From: Burkholderiales bacterium
GTDB taxonomy: Bacteria; Pseudomonadota; Gammaproteobacteria; Burkholderiales; Burkholderiaceae_D
Reading direction: 5' to 3'
NCBI GenBank assembly: GCA_026399895.1
Contig: JAPLQC010000029.1
Coordinates: 23,753-59,596 of the forward strand
DNA: 35,844 nt
Made by a program: the position numbers and the translations under genes. This document shows, piece by piece, positions 35,391 through 35,844 of this stretch (position 1 is the stretch's first letter; every line of letters starts with the position of its first letter). Below the pieces are notes generated by a model. That model saw only the letters and a program-made list of their open reading frames with translations. It made no database searches and was not told the origin of the DNA.

Positions 35391-35844
35391 ATTCCCACTC
35401 AATCGTCGCTGGCGGCTTACCCGAAATGTCGTAGACCACGCGGTTGATACCTCGCACCTCGTTGATGATGCGATTCGATACGCGCGCTAAAAGCTCATGC
35501 GGCAGGTGCGCCCAATGCGCGGTCATAAAGTCTTGTGTCTGCACTGCACGCAGCGCAACGACATACTCATAGGTCCGGCCATCCCCCATCACGCCGACTG
35601 ATTTCACCGGCAAGAAAACAGCAAACGCTTGGCTGGTCGCGTCGTACCAATTCTTATGGAAATGCCCCACCGGCGCTCCCTCTGCCAGCTCTTGCGATAG
35701 CGGTATCGCCGTGTTGCGCAGCTCTTCGATGAAAATCGCATCTGCACGGCGCAGCAAGTCGGCAAACTCTTTTTTCACTTCACCGAGAATGCGCACGCCA
35801 AGACCCGGGCCGGGGAATGGATGTCGGTACACCATGTCATGCGG
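35389..35844 (-). CDS. guaA: GMP synthase GuaA, C-terminal part
   Basis: The window ends inside this gene. The visible 151 codons are the C-terminal dimerisation domain: [48 protein letters not shown], and the ending [12 protein letters not shown]. An extended loop ([18 protein letters not shown]) between the two blocks is a variant also known in some betaproteobacterial enzymes. GuaA aminates XMP to GMP. Its last 19 coding bases are duplicated about 510 bp downstream. Confidence 0.97.
   Translation of the reverse strand, partial: PHDMVYRHPFPGPGLGVRILGEVKKEFADLLRRADAIFIEELRNTAIPLSQELAEGAPVGHFHKNWYDATSQAFAVFLPVKSVGVMGDGRTYEYVVALRAVQTQDFMTAHWAHLPHELLARVSNRIINEVRGINRVVYDISGKPPATIEWE
35391..35409. 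repeat. guaA 3' end copy of the att-like repeat
   Basis: This is the functional guaA end (TIEWE codons), matching 34881-34899 at 18 of 19 positions; the one change turns Ile into Val in the relic. Similarity stops abruptly on both sides. Confidence 0.7.

Overview
This is a 35.8 kb chromosomal stretch that looks betaproteobacterial (Burkholderiales or Nitrosomonadales-like). The pointers are an hpnE-type hopanoid gene, an lplT/alr/radA neighbourhood, a DUF1853 gene beside uracil-DNA glycosylase, rimI and tsaB, a SulP-STAS-cNMP transporter, an OsmC-YcaO fusion, TrpB2, and a GuaA C-terminus with the extended insertion seen in that class. That placement is inference from gene families and protein style, not from a marker search. 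Most of the window is ordinary, densely packed housekeeping DNA. No tRNA, rRNA, CRISPR array, transposase or integrase gene was seen.

Layout. 0-8.1 kb: the 3' end of hpnE, alr-radA (minus), lplT (plus), a REP-like palindromic repeat, then a tightly overlapping minus-strand operon tsaB-rimI-udg4-DUF1853, with a divergent thioredoxin-like gene. 8.1-11.5 kb: a Tat-exported isoquinoline-oxidoreductase-type molybdoenzyme gene split by a frameshift, marC, and a cold-shock gene sharing a bidirectional terminator with marC. 11.7-13.3 kb: nadB. 13.4-21.4 kb: an eight-gene minus-strand operon coxM-coxS-coxL-coxG-coxD-coxE-mocA-2OG oxygenase. Its CoxL carries the AYRCSFR loop of true (form I) aerobic CO dehydrogenase. 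21.6-22.2 kb: a membrane-protein gene that seems frameshifted. 22.3-24.3 kb: nadC and a doubly damaged nadA. 24.4-26.8 kb: ldcA, tadA, queD and a 5'-damaged queE. 27-31.6 kb: trpB2, the SulP transporter, and a stand-alone MASE1-like membrane protein with a perfect 19-nt dyad upstream. 31.7-35.8 kb: the OsmC-YcaO fusion, two very small genes, an SMR (Gdx/SugE) exporter, a GFA-type zinc protein, and the 3' end of guaA.

How it works together. The cox operon would encode the three-subunit Mo/Cu/FAD/Fe-S CO dehydrogenase together with its membrane-recruitment (CoxG) and active-site maturation (CoxD/CoxE) factors and a MocA-like cytidylyltransferase for the molybdenum cofactor. It sits between nadB on one side and nadC-nadA on the other.

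Two observations stand out. First, nadA has 189 nt of its interior (63 codons, including the first [4Fe-4S] cysteine) replaced in frame by unrelated, GC-richer DNA that reads as a different protein on the opposite strand. It also has a 10-bp tandem duplication that shifts the frame near its 3' end. Second, the last 19 bases of guaA are repeated about 510 bp downstream, bracketing a single GFA gene. This is the footprint expected of integration at the guaA 3' end, a known island integration site. Four genes (iorB-like, membrane protein, nadA, queE) are broken in this one window, so either local genome decay or assembly/polishing errors must be considered before biological conclusions are drawn.
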